Source of the DNA: Halichondria panicea
Lineage: Eukaryota; Porifera; Demospongiae; Suberitida; Halichondriidae
DNA length: 64,000 bases
Direction: 5' to 3'
Assembly: GCF_963675165.1 (NCBI RefSeq)
Contig: NC_087385.1
Span: forward strand, 5,318,412-5,382,411
Made by a program: the position numbers and the translations under genes
Shown here: positions 48,501-61,110 of the stretch, piece by piece
Layout: each line of letters starts with the position of its first letter
Position numbering within the stretch: position 1 is the first letter of the stretch
Notes under the pieces: generated by a model
What the model saw: the letters and a program-made list of their open reading frames with translations, nothing else
Database searches by the model: none
What the model was told of the DNA's origin: nothing

Positions 48501-51500
48501 CATTCGCAGACGATTCCTACGCACGAATAAAGATCACATGTACAATGTCAAAACAGGTTAGCATGAATTCTCAAATAGTATTATGTACACAGATCTCTTC
48601 ACTCCAGAGTGCCAACTAGTGTGTGGGTCTTGTACAGTTATTCACACACTATACAATGAGTGTGTTAGCAGTGTGACTCACCTGAATGGGTCTCCCACTG
48701 GACTCATGCACAGCACTATGTGGAGATTGTTTCTCACTCTCTCAATCAAGTAGGAAAACATGCTGTCTGGTGTGTCACTGACACCATCCTTTCTGGCTGC
48801 ATCTGACAGGGCACTCCTCACCTGAGACAAAATAAGTAAAGTTACAAACAGTAAAAGAAACTACGTCTTAGTACTGTACACGTACGTAGTTTTATTAAAA
48901 TGTTCTACTCTGTATGGCTCAACTGCAGCCTGTATTATATACATCATCAATATGTACCTCTTCAAATTCATCTGGTTTGTAGAGGTTGGGCACTTCTCCT
49001 GATGAGAGAATGTTATTGATGTCCTCTAGGAACGATTCCTCCACCACTTGAGTGTCGTTGAACAGGAAGACTGTCGGCTTGTTCTCAACTCCAGCCAAGT
49101 AGTACAGCTTGCGAATATCTAGTACAAGATGAGACAGGAAGCAAGTAACACAGTTAAGTCTATAAGTCCACATAGATATATACAAAGTTTTATTACCTTC
49201 TCTGAACTCCTGGAGTCTGTAGAGCCTGGTGACCTCAATTTGGAAGATCTTGTATGAGATGAGGTAGGAAGCAAGTCGACTGAGACTCTGTCTCCCACTT
49301 CCCCCCACACCCACAAGCAGCATGTTCCCACGAGGCTGACGAATCACACGCACTATCCGACACACTACAGACAAAGATAGAATAGTGTTCAGTGGTGATC
49401 GAAATATATGAGGGTCTTGGTAGTATAGTACGTACTAGCAAGATCATTGCAGTGTACATGTATTAATGGGGTCGAAGGTGAGCTCACCGTGTTCTATGGC
49501 ATCTCTGAAGAGGACCAGCTCCATGGGGATGATGCCAGGCTCCATGTTGTAGTCTTCTAGTTGAATCTCGATGTGCTTCTTCAGCTCAGCAAAGCTCAGT
49601 ATGTCCTCATATACAGGCTGCTCTGGCTTCATGAAATCACCTAGAGAATACACACACACACATTAATTTTATTATATAGCAATTCGTTTAATATTAATTT
49701 TGATCTACAAATGAACGCTATTTAACACCGTATCATAGATCATAAAAAAACACATATTTACCAGGGAATTTCAATTTGGGATGTACGTACTAACTACAAC
49801 AAAGGGCAATGCTAACAGTGTATGGTGGTGCTACGTACCAAACACAGGAGCCATTTTGTTGGGACAGAGGTTGTGGTAGGTGAGGTCAAACAGGAGCCCT
49901 AGTTTCTCAGAGAGCAGGCTCTGGAATGTCTCAATGTCCTTCTCCCCCACCAGTCGATCTGAGAATACTCTGAAGCACTCATGAACCCACAGTCGTGCCA
50001 TTGTTGTCTTGGTGTCATGGTAGTCCCTGTGGGCTCTCAACAACCCTTGAAACACCTGTGTGCACACGCAGAGCCAGGTGAGTAGCAAGTTTCATATATA
50101 GATCGATGTACCTTTGATATGTCTCTGAGGTTGAAGAGGTAGTGTATCTTGGTGGGTGTGGGAAGCATTCGTGTGGAGATGAAGTTGTATATCTCAATGG
50201 TGGCCTTTGTCATCACATCCGCTAGTGGCTTGACATCTTCATCAAAGTCTTGCAGTTTCTGACTGATCATTGTACCAAAGATACGCTTGATCTGGCTCTC
50301 CTGCAAATAAAAAACATGTGTTAAAGATATCACCACGACAAGACAGACAATTACATATGTGTGCCACATACGTACCTGTGGGAAGGTCATGTTGATGAGG
50401 TTGAATCTGCTCTGTAGTCGTTTTGAGATGACCATCCTCCCTCCACCTGGTGGGCCCATAGAGGCCAGCAGAAACATGTCCTACAATACATATAATTAGA
50501 AGCATTCCGTTAAACATGCCATAGCATATGCAAGGTAATAGTACCTTGATCTGTTTGACGGTCTGTTTCGCCCTGTCATACCAGAAGCCATAGTCTATCC
50601 ATTGTCGGATGAGCTCCAGTGGAGGTTGAGAACCAAACGTGTCTTTAGCTGGCATGTTCATATCGTCTAGGAATGTGAGCAGCTTCTTGCCACCAACAGG
50701 GACATACACACCTACAAGAAAGCATAGTCTAATAGGCTAGGAGAATGGGTTCTTTCTCACCCTTGGTCCTCTTTTCCACCTTTCCTTCAATAATCTCTTG
50801 CACATTGTTGGATGAAGTCTATAGGGGAAAAAAATCACAATTATGTATATGTACTAGTAGTACATATGCCTTATGTACATGTACATTACACTACGTACAT
50901 ACATGCATACACAATGCACTTGTAACCTGTGCTGAGAGGTTGATGGTGAGCAGGTTGAACTGACTAGGGTCAAGTTTCTGGAGCACACCAATGGCAACAG
51001 AAGTTTTGCCTGTTCCGACAGGTCCCACTAGCAGAACTGGCCTCTCCACATTGATTAGGTGGTGGACCAGGAAGTCATAGCGGAGTGTGTCCACAGTCGG
51101 CACAAGGATCTTGTAGAATGGAACACTGCAGGGACATGAGCTACGCATAACAGCAGTTCCACAACAAACTCAATGTTTGAATAACAACTAGAGCACTGAA
51201 GTGCTAATCTTCGGCTGTTGACATGATCTATAGCAACCAAAGTGTTATACAATAAATGCTGGCTAAGCAGCAAGTAGCAGGAGCTATATAGGCATGCTGA
51301 AACGTTTGAAAACAGAATTTTAATAGTGTGTGAGACATGCATTGTAGACTAGGATCACAGCAAAGTCATGAAAGAAGCCTAGAGCTTAGAAACATGGCTC
51401 CTGTGGTGTGTGCTGGGGCCAGGTAAGCAAAGAACCACAATCAAGAACCACAATCAACCACAATCACTAATTCTAGCTTTCTACTTTAATGACCCTGTTC

Positions 51501-54500
51501 CATTATTCCTGGTACGGGATCACTTCAGCTTTAAATACGTACTTCGAATAAAGGCCGCGTGTACATGTAGCTAACTAACCATGCATGCAGCCAACGTGCA
51601 AGTTCAAGCTTCTTAGCTTTTGCTCGCTTTTATTCGACAACGAAGCTTTAGCATAAAAACCTGCCACCTAATAACTTGCTGTGTGGAGGCTATCAATGCT
51701 GTAAATGCAATGCTATGGCATCCAGGTGAGTATAGGCTCAGATATTACAACAATTAACAAACAAACAGACAAACAAACAAACCAACGAACTACTATAACC
51801 TGCTGGCCGCGGGTTAATAATACACACAAGACAGCCAACTTACTTGGTAGGGTATCTCCATGAGCCCTTGAGTTTTTCCTCCCAGAGACCCCAGCTCTTG
51901 TTCTTGGTGTCCACATAGTACTCATAGACAGTGTCTTTGGGTGGAAACTGGCCTTCTAACTCACGAATCAAGTTGTCCATTTTCTTGCGACCGTCTTCAT
52001 CCACTCCTGCTCCCAGAGACCAGATAATACAGAACAGGAACCACAGTTCCAGCATGTGACTAAAGTTCTCAGAATCAGCTGGGTTAACCTGAGTGGTGCA
52101 GACAATCTTAGTGCACTGTAATGTTGTATGTAGTGTGAGTTGAACAGCATACTTACCCCATTTTCTGGAGTGGCGAGGGCATCCAGGAGATAGCAGAGCG
52201 AGGTAACAGAGTTCAATTCACTGGTGGGGACCAGCTCCTTGCACTTTTTCCTCCTAAAATTCAAGATCTTGGTCACATACTTGTCAAACAGGCTCTGGAG
52301 TAGCTCAGTGAGTCGCTTGTCCTTGTGTTTCTGGAGCCATGACTTCACGAAGGGGTCCCAGCCGAGGTCCTTCCAGTCATTGTACACCATCCCACAGCGT
52401 GACACAGTGGCAGGAGAGGCCACAGCAAGATCCTCCACTTCAAACAATAGTGAAACCTATGTGTATAGAGAGGGCTTGATGGAATGGTCGACTTGGACTT
52501 AAAAGCCAACAATCTAATATGAAAATTAAACTTATATTATGGGCAATGTAGCTATCACGGTTATTTTCGTCTAAAGGTGGTTGATTAGTTCCAATCACCA
52601 CCGACAATGCAGTGTGGGCTAAAAATAACACAAGCCTACACATGTATAGAGCTGTGCTTACCTGTTCGGGCATTGAGATACGCTCTCCATTGATAAGTGT
52701 GAGAACTTTGTTGTCATCCATGACAGAATTCATGGACTCAATCCAGAGTGTGTCCACGGGGGCATCAAAGAGGAGCCACTTTTGGTCTGGTTTCTCATCA
52801 GCACAGGTCTGCCTCATAACACTGGAGAGCACGCCATCGGTCCACTCATTAGTGCTCAGGTCAAACTCTCCATATAGCTCACCCAGTGACAGGGACTTGG
52901 GGTTGATAGGGTAGTCCTGCAACATTAGGTACTTGCTTGAAGGATAGGTTTGTTGGAAATTTTTTTGCAAAAGGTGCATTAGTTTCAAGTCAGGGTTGTA
53001 TACCTCGTATTAGTAATGTTCGTAAAAACTATTGCACAATGGGGATATTACATGTATGTCAGAGTGAATAGTTACTCAATACCATGCAATGAATAGCCCA
53101 CCTTGACAGCTTGATACTGTGATCCCTTGCTCTCCTTCTTGAGGCGTGTGAGAGTGTTCCTAAGCATCTTCCAGGTGACTGACTTCCCACTGCCGCTCAA
53201 ACCCACAATCATGACAGAATGACGCGAGTTCTTGGTCTCAAAGAGTTGAATGATCTTGGTCATGGTCATCTCAATACACTGTAGGTTGGCTAACTTCAGC
53301 TCCTTCTCGATGGCTATATTCATCTACAAGAGTGGAGACAATGACAAGAATACTATATTTATTAAAAGCATTTTGCACAATGGCATCTAAACAGTGCTCA
53401 AACTAAGATTTCTCAATACACAACAACTTACAATTCCATAGTCCAGTTGTGGTACATCCACTCCAGGGAAGAGGTCAGAGGTGATACCGTTGAAGAGAGG
53501 GGTGTCGTCAGCAGTCAACTTGGCAATGTTCATGTCCTTCATGGCTAAGAGCAGGACTTCCTCATCAGCCATCTCAGGATTGCCTCTTTTCTTACGGCCA
53601 CCATACTTGAGCACTGAGACCAGGGCTCGCAGACCAAAGTCGTAGTGGTCTTGTTTGGAGAGCTGTTGCACGGCCAGATTGTACAGAGTGTTCACTTTAC
53701 GAGCTAACAGCTGCAAGTGTGTAAAGTCATATGGGAATAAAAACAATTATACATAGAGCTACATCAACATGTTTACAATTATTCATGTGTATGTGATCTG
53801 ATTGTTTCTTTGCATGAGAAGTCTTTCCAAAGTTGAATGTAATGTACATGCACAAACAGCAAAACTCACAATTGGCTGCCAACAATGAGTGTTTGCATAC
53901 ATGTAGACCCTTGCAAAACCTATCATTACCACAAAATCACCATGTACAATGTTGCTATGCAAACAACATGTAGTCCTGAGCAATGATGGCTTCCAGAACT
54001 TGTATGGTACTTTTTAGGGCTAATATTTTCTGGCTAATCTGCGAGATAAAATTAGACCCTCGAAAATTCCTCGCTATAAGGTGGTATCAATGGTAGATGC
54101 TCTTATCTACTCTTGGTGGTATGGAAACTCACACATACAAATTATGGTGATGATTTGAAGTGGAGAATGGGCTGGGACTAGCTTGCATATACCAGCAGAT
54201 ATACTAATCTGTCCACTGCATGTATGGAAAGCAGTGTGAAGGCTGAACAGCATCCAAGCCTCAGCATAAAGCGTTAGATCCCCACTGTTCTATGAGTTCC
54301 CATAGTCTAGCTCTAGAAGCCACCATTGCGCTAACTATACTACATGCATGTACATGTATTTATACTGCATAGCAACATTGTATGGTGGTTTGTGTGGTAA
54401 TGCAGTGAATGATTTAGTATTTTGCAAGGTGTGTGCAAACAGCTGTATCATACTTACAGGCTACTTTTGTAGCACTGCAATGAATCAACTGTACATGTAA

Positions 54501-57500
54501 CTACTTAGTGTACATGTAAGTTATACAGGCATACAAACATGATTATGCACATCACAATGTTACCTTGCACTGACTGAATCCTTCTCCAAAGAGGATGATC
54601 TCAGATATCATGGCAGAGTCTGGTACAATCATAGAGATGGGTCGGAACATGCTCTTCAAGTTGTCAGGTAGTTCAGTTCTACCAGCATAGCCAGGGTTCA
54701 TTGTGATAAAGATACCACAGGAGTGGGTGAGCTTGATCTCACGACCCTCAAACAGGAACCGAGCAGAAAGGTTAGAGAGAGCTTGGAGAATGGAGAGGAT
54801 TTGCTGGGCCACCACTGAGAGCACCTCGATGTTGATACGGTTGAACTCGTCAAAGCAACCCCATGCTCCAGACTACAACAGCAAAGAATACCATAAAATT
54901 AGACAAGCATACCAGGGCTGCATCTAGGATTTTGGATCAGGGGGGGGCGAATTGGGCAAATGAAAAATGTAGGGGGGCGAAGTCATCAGAATTATAGCAA
55001 ATGCCAGATCCTAGGGGGGTCGAAACTGTGCACCTCATCTGAGCTTTATCTATAGTAGTACAGGCCAGTAAAAAGCTCACTTGTGCCAGTCCACTGAACA
55101 TCCTGCCCATGGACTTGTAGTCCAGACCCTCAGAGCAGTTGATGACAATGACGTACATTCCCAGGGACTTTCCCAAGTCTTTCGTAGTCTCAGTCTTGCC
55201 AGTTCCGGCAGGCCCCTTCGGACTACCCCCTCGATGCAGGTGAAGGGCAGTGGTCAGAGTCACATAGCAACTACAGTAGGAGATACATTGCAACTAACAA
55301 ACGAGTATACACTGAAACTTATGAATACTAATAAGGGGAGATGGTGGTATGTAGAAGTACATTTAATTTCCTCACAGAATAGACTAACTGTTATAATACT
55401 TGCCGATCTGTAAGAGGTGTGATGACGAGCCTCCCAGAGTTGCCGAGGTACTCATAGCCGTAGCTAAACAGAGTGTTGGTCTGACGTATACAGCAGTCAT
55501 CTTCCTCCCAGTACACTCTCAGTTGAATGAGCCACTCAAAGGCTGTTCGGTTGTTGCAACCTGACTTGAGCAGTCGCTCTATGATGTCTCTAGCATGCAC
55601 CTGAGAAACACAGTAGTAACAATAATTGTAAACTTGCACAGATTTATACAAGTAATAGGCAGAGTTACATGGTACACACATTCAATGTAACCATGAAAGC
55701 ATACAAATTGATCATACATATGTACGTACCTCTATAGTAGAAAGAGCCACAATCTTGAGTCGGTCCATCTTAGTGAGGTTGCTTCGAATGACCTCAGTAA
55801 ATTTATCTAGCATCTGGTTCTGTTTCTTCTTGATGCTCTTGAGTCCCTTTTTGTCTCCTCTGTCGAGAGCCTTCTCACAGTCAGCAGTCCACTGTATCTG
55901 ACTAGCAGTAATGAGCATCTGTCCGGGCCAATCCCTGACCCACTTGTCTCGTTTGCTTAAGTGCTTTTTAAGATCGATACGACAAGCACGAAGGACATCC
56001 TTGAGAGTTATTCGCATCATGTCTTCAACGTCACACAGCCAGCCTTCTACCACGCCCTCCAGCCGAACAATGTTCTTGAATTGCACCTTCTCACCCTCTG
56101 AGGAGTTCATGTGAGTTGCCTCGTGATAATCTCGCATCTTGGCCAAGTCCAGTACCTTGATATTGTCAAAGCATTTCTTCAAGTGAGGTTGCACCTGGGA
56201 AAATAAGAGAGTAAAGAGTGCACTAACTAAAAGTACGTAGTCCACACTACAACTACAGCATTGCACAATATACCGTATAGCGGGTATATTTCGAGGGTAT
56301 AAATTTTCGCGGATGGACCATTACAAAGGATTTCGCGAATTTTATTTTCGTGGTTTGAGTTCCAGCCTTTTGGCGCATGCGCACATCAACATGCAGCTGT
56401 ACCTCCACACCGTTAGCCTCGAATCCAGGCCTAGCCTATAACGGTGAGGCACCTCTTATTGTCGATAGGTGTGGTCAATAATACTGAACACACGCCTACT
56501 ATTCCATAAAGATATAAATTTTCGTGGGTATAAATTTTCGCGGTACAGGCTCAATCCGCGAAAACCGCGAACATTTATACCCTCGAAATATACCCGCTAT
56601 ACGGTACTTAAATTGACAGTATGCAGGTATAGTAACAGTCAGATCAGTGTATCTTGTGAAGTTCCCACTCACTGCTTCAGGGTTTTTAGACTGGCCCAGA
56701 ATCTCCAGAAGATCGTCGTTGGACAAAAAGTAAAATCTTGGAAAGCACTGTCTCTTGGTCTCCAGATACATATCCAAAGATCTCTGTATGGCCTCCAGAA
56801 TCCCATTCATTTCGTTGAGCAGCTCGAGCAGTCCCTCGTGATGGGTACCCCTCAACGCATTCGGGTCCTTGTTCAGGCGACTCATCACAGTCTAAACGAA
56901 GGGACATTAAATAAGACTACACACACACAGCCAAATAAATACCTTCCAGTTACTGTTGACTCCATCGAATTCAGATGTCTCCTTTGGCAGTTGTTTCCGA
57001 ATATCTTCTCCCACAAAAATGTTCTAGGCAAGCAAATCAAACATCAACATCGGAAACAACTCCAAAATAAAGAGCTTACCTCCAAATACATCCACTGTCT
57101 CTGGATCTGCAGGATCATCTCGATGACCTCGAGTACATGAGAAAGCTTCCTCTCCCAGTGATCCACCTCCTTCTCAAAGGCCTTCACATAGCGAGAGGCC
57201 TTCATTGTAGAGAGGGTCACCTGGTTGTCATCCAGTATCTGGAACACCTCCTCAGTACCCCTGTACAGTGGTAGTTTTGACTCTTATGCACATAATAATA
57301 TGGGACCACCACAGTGCTAGTACACACAACCATTGAGTGGGTGGGTGTACATGCACATGTGTACACTGGAATGCACCATAATAGTTATGTACACTGCAAA
57401 TAATTAATGCATGGGGCTCACTTGAGTCTGTGGTGTCCCCTGTCCTTGTAGGGTCCAATATCCAGAGTGAGGTCTTTCCACTGGATGGCAATGTCACCAA

Positions 57501-59796
57501 TAGCTTGCTCTATGGCAAGCTCCTTACTGGCTGCAGCAGATATGTCACCAATGTTCTCTGAGAACTGGTCCAACCCAAGATCTATGATCTTCTCCAGTGT
57601 AAACTCATCACCTGCACAGAATAGAATTTTACAATAGCCCTCCAAACTACATGTACTAACAAATAGCTAAGTGTACTTACTTGTGTGATCAAATGGCTTC
57701 TGCACTTCCTCCTTGAGTTGCTCCCAATGTCTGTCCCTCATAGCTTGGTTCTTGAGGTCTTGGATCAGTGGCATGGTTCTCTTAAACGTTTCAATCTCTC
57801 CCTTCAGCGAGCCACAGATCGTCCACTCAGTCTTCTCCTGTAGTGAGAGAAAACCTAATCACTGCAGCCCTAAACACAAGTAGGACAATCTTACCTTGAG
57901 TTCTCTGGCGAGCTTGTTGATTTTCTTGAGCATGCCCTGGGCTTGGAAGCCCATATCGTCAGTACGCAGTGAAGCAAAGGTGCCAACTTTCCACGAGTCC
58001 CAAGCCATCTGCCACTCCTGAATCAACTCCCACACATCCTCCAGATAGTCAAGATCCTGGTGGCAATAGCATAAGAGCATTCACAAATACATCGTACATT
58101 GTACAATGCACACTAGTCATCAATACACTGCAGTACACATACATAATTATTGTGCACATGTTGGTTGTACCTTCTCCATGGTCTGGATGAGGTGGGATGG
58201 GGGCTGGTCAATCTTGAAAATGTTGAGGCCCTTCCTGATGCTGTTCTCTTTTAGCTTGAGCTGTGCTAGCTGTCCTCTCATAGTAGATATGAATTCCATG
58301 GCCTCGGCAATTGGTACTGCCGCAGTGAACGGCCCCTTTGTCTCAAACTCTTCAGCTAGAACTGACACCGTCTTCTTGAAGTCCTCTGCAGAGTGGAGGA
58401 GATTCGTCTTGAACTTCTCCTGCAAAGAGAGAGAAAGGTACAGGCATACACACAAGTCTATAGTAGAGCTCATAATAATTATTATGTAGATTGAAAAGTG
58501 ACCCTCAAAAGTAAAAGATTCAGTTTACTCCAAACCTTATGTTTCTTGAGCATGCCGTCACTGTCGATGAGGCACTGTTGAAAGGCCATCCAGTTTCCCT
58601 GGAGCCCGTCCAGCTGATGGTCCACCTCCTCAGGGATCTGCACCTCGTACTTGCGTAGAATATTGAACTGGTCGTGCAGTGGCTCAAACTGAGCCTCAAC
58701 ATTGGGAATGTCTGACTGAAGATGCTCCAGCAAGTCCAGACTGTCACTGAGTTGGTCCAGGCTCTCAGGAGGTACTCTCAGTCTAAAAAATAGTGTGTAC
58801 AGATTGTCTATGTAAAGAGTCAAGGAAGTAAGAAACAGTTACGTGTAAACTTAATAAAAGCTGTATGTACCAATGGCATATACAGTGTACTTACTTTCTG
58901 GAGTTTTGCTCTAGGGAGGAGCAGATATCATTGAGCTTAGTGGAGGCCATGTCAAGCAGTAGATTATGGAACCTGTTCTGCCACTCGTCACAGTGAGCAA
59001 TGATGGAGAACTTGAGTGGAGAGGAGTCCAAGAGAATGAAGTCCACGTTGCTAATGGTGTCCACATTTTGAACCTTGTTGCTCAGCTCAATGTACTGTGT
59101 AATAGCCTGGTCAAAATCTGATACTCTAGGGTCCTGTGCTCGCCAACGACGGAAGAATGCATCTTTCTGCACTGTCCAAATGATTTTGAACCTGGAACAA
59201 ACACACACACTAACTTTTTGTATACAGGGAGATATTCAACTTACTCATCCCAGGTCCTGACATACTCCTGTAGTCTAGTGGCTGCTCTCTGAACACCACC
59301 CTCAATGGACGAGCGTGTCTTCTTCACATCCTCATCTTTGTCTATAACCTGACTGATACTCTGCAAGACATAAATAGAACAGCATGTCATAGATATCTAA
59401 AAGCTACAACACAAGTCAAGTGGTAATCAATTTAGCACCACTCAGGCAAACATAAAAGCACAGTTACTCTTACCGGTCCCTTGGCCCTCTTCTTGGCAAG
59501 GATTTCAGACAATCTCTGGAAGGCAGACGTGGAGTTGACACTCTCTGCAGCGACAGTAGTGACATAACCAGCCATTTCATCAATACTAGGAGAGAATTGA
59601 ATAGTCTCAGAGAGGACCACCTTGACTCGAAACACTGGGTCAGGGGTTGACTTTCCATCACCGTGAATGGCTCGGGCCAGCTCTTGTAGGGACCACTTGA
59701 CGTTGAGCCTGAATGCCTCCTCCACCATTCTGTCCATCTGCTCAGTGTAGTTGGTCCAGTGGTGGTGGACCTCTCCTCCATCACTACGAAACACCT
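38916..59796 (-). CDS. DNAH2: axonemal dynein heavy chain, probably DNAH2 type, N-terminus not in view
   Basis: Around 45 exons run leftward from an acceptor at 59796 to a stop at 38916-38918 (...[10 protein letters not shown]). The order is dynein tail and linker (59.8-55.4 kb), then the ring. AAA1 has [19 protein letters not shown] near 55.2 kb and [13 protein letters not shown]2 has [12 protein letters not shown] near 53.2 kb; AAA3 has [11 protein letters not shown] near 51.0 kb; AAA4 has [16 protein letters not shown] near 49.3 kb. The stalk coiled coils (48.1-47.8 and 47.4-47.1 kb) flank the microtubule-binding tip. AAA5, AAA6 and the C-terminal domain end in [10 protein letters not shown] and [10 protein letters not shown]. 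The family is certain; DNAH2 (inner-arm I1/f beta chain) is chosen from the C-terminal wording recalled for that group. Roughly the first 800-900 residues of a normal heavy chain are absent: no start-bearing exon is seen up to the window edge. It drives ciliary beating, here probably of choanocyte and larval cilia. Confidence 0.85.
42010..42050. repeat. (GT)n microsatellite at a dynein acceptor
   Basis: TG/GGTG units lie 15-40 bases upstream, in gene direction, of the dynein exon starting at about 41985. On the gene strand the acceptor reads ACACATACACACAG. Confidence 0.85.
42350..42366. repeat. 17-base G homopolymer next to a dynein donor
   Basis: An uninterrupted G run (C on the gene strand) begins four bases after the dinucleotide that serves as splice donor at 42371-42370. 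Homopolymers of this length are prone to length errors. Confidence 0.9.
42486..42545. repeat. (GT)n microsatellite forming a dynein acceptor
   Basis: Thirty TG units; on the gene strand the CA run ends directly in CAG followed by the exon that begins ATTGCTGGTGTC (I-A-G-V). Confidence 0.95.
43469..43652. repeat. 46-bp tandem repeat, four copies
   Basis: The unit AAAACACACACGACGTTCCC followed by ATCGTAATGACCTATATAAT and GCTTAC repeats four times in a dynein intron. The first copy has ACATT for ACGTT; the others are identical. There are no spacers, so it is not a CRISPR array. Confidence 0.95.
51181..51810 (-). repeat. interspersed repeat, copy 2 (dynein intron)
   Basis: Read on the minus strand this matches copy 1 at 30334-30711, from GGCCAGCAGGTTATAGTAG to GCACTTCAGTGCTCTAGTTG. 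The copy is longer, with extra sequence between the shared blocks. It lies in the dynein intron between the exons at about 51.84 and 51.12 kb, in sense with the gene. Confidence 0.85.
56271..56606. mobile_element. 336-bp MITE with long terminal inverted repeats
   Basis: The ends TACCGTATAGCGGGTATATT and AATATACCCGCTATACGGTA are exact inverse copies, and pairing continues for about 40 bases (TCGAGGGTATAA.../...TTATACCCTCGA). The outermost TA on each side may be a TA target duplication, as in Tc1/mariner- or PIF-type MITEs. It sits in a dynein intron and carries, at about 56415, a GCCTCGAATCCAGGCC fragment like the palindrome family at 10-12 kb. There is no coding frame. Confidence 0.88.
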
Positions 59797-59847
59797 GCAA
59801 GGTACAATAAATCGACAGCAAAGTTACAAAAATTACCTAGTTAGTTA

Positions 59848-60640
59848 TGCCTCGGTGTGCGCATGCGCAAGCGAGGTATATGGTAAAGTCTATTTGCGCT
59901 GAGTTCGGCCCTGGAAGTTATGCGGCCAATTATGGCTTCATTTATTTATGTTGTTGAAGTATGCTATGGAAAATGCTAACTGGTTGAAGCTTATCAGCTC
60001 CACAGCATATAGATAGAAGCGCTTTTTAACAAGGAATCCAATAGTGTATGAAACTTTGAATTTCAGTGAAGTATAAGAAAGTTATGACAACATCATGAAG
60101 GTCAACCTCAACACAAATAGACTTTAGTATGTTTGTGTGTATGTCTGTGTAGACTACTACAGCTGCTTAAGGATCAAGTAAGAGTTTCTATAGGCTTCTT
60201 TGGTTGGATTTTAATTCGTGGACTTGTAAAATAATGCTTTGTTCTTGAGTTATGCCTAGTTTTGCTTACTGTACTTGAATATCATTGCAGCCTTTTCAGA
60301 AGAGTGCGTAAAATAACTTGTCCGCGGAGTGTTGCTATATACTCTACTTAGTAGTTAGTTCTGCACTAGAACGCTAGCTATTGGTAGCTGCAAGAGTGAG
60401 AAGAGAGCTGCAAGGCTCTGCTGATGACAGCCGTTCACTTTAATACTCGACTTGGATTTTTGGCATCGATCGTTTTTAATAACAATCATGGTCGATCATT
60501 TCCCACTCTTTGAGTTTCCCTGTTATGCCTGTGATTCTGGATTCTGCCTTTGCATGCATTAATGCAAAAAATAATGTTCATCATGATAATTATGTGTGTA
60601 TAATTATAGCTTTATGTTATGACATCTCCATCGAGGCATC
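59848..60640. mobile_element. candidate non-autonomous element upstream of the last dynein exon in view
   Basis: It begins with ATGCCTCGGTGTGCGCATGC, which folds on itself (GCGCATGCGC core, CCTCG/CGAGG outer pair). It may end at CCATCGAGGCAT near 60640, an 8-base inverted match to the start. No frame or domain lies inside. No clear direct repeat flanks it, so the borders are tentative. Confidence 0.4.
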
Positions 60641-61110
60641 AGCAGCCGTGGTGCTTTCATTGCACAAGTAAGTGAGCCACGCCCACTTACTGGACTGATT
60701 GAGCTTGTTTTAAGATTCTACAGTACATCCAAGGCTTGCTAAGCTTTATTGGAGCTTATAGTAACCCAGCTCAGGAGCAGCAACCGGGATATCTGAGGTG
60801 AATGGCAGTTTCCTTTAGGGACAAGGGACAGGGGTGCTAAATCTGAGACAGTCCCGGCCAATTCGGGAGAGCTATATGGGATGAGCTATCAAGCTGTTCA
60901 CACTATCTTGCTGAGTCGAAACACATTCCAATTCATCTCCTAGTAACAGAGTTCTAGCTCAGTAAAATTAATGGTCTGTGTTATGGCATTTGTTGGTCAT
61001 GAACTCATTAAAATACTTGTGGTGTATAGGTATTTCCTGCCTTGTCTTACAAATACTGAAAACTTAGGGGTCTAGGCAGACTGCTGAAGCAAATCTATAT
61101 AGCCAAGATA

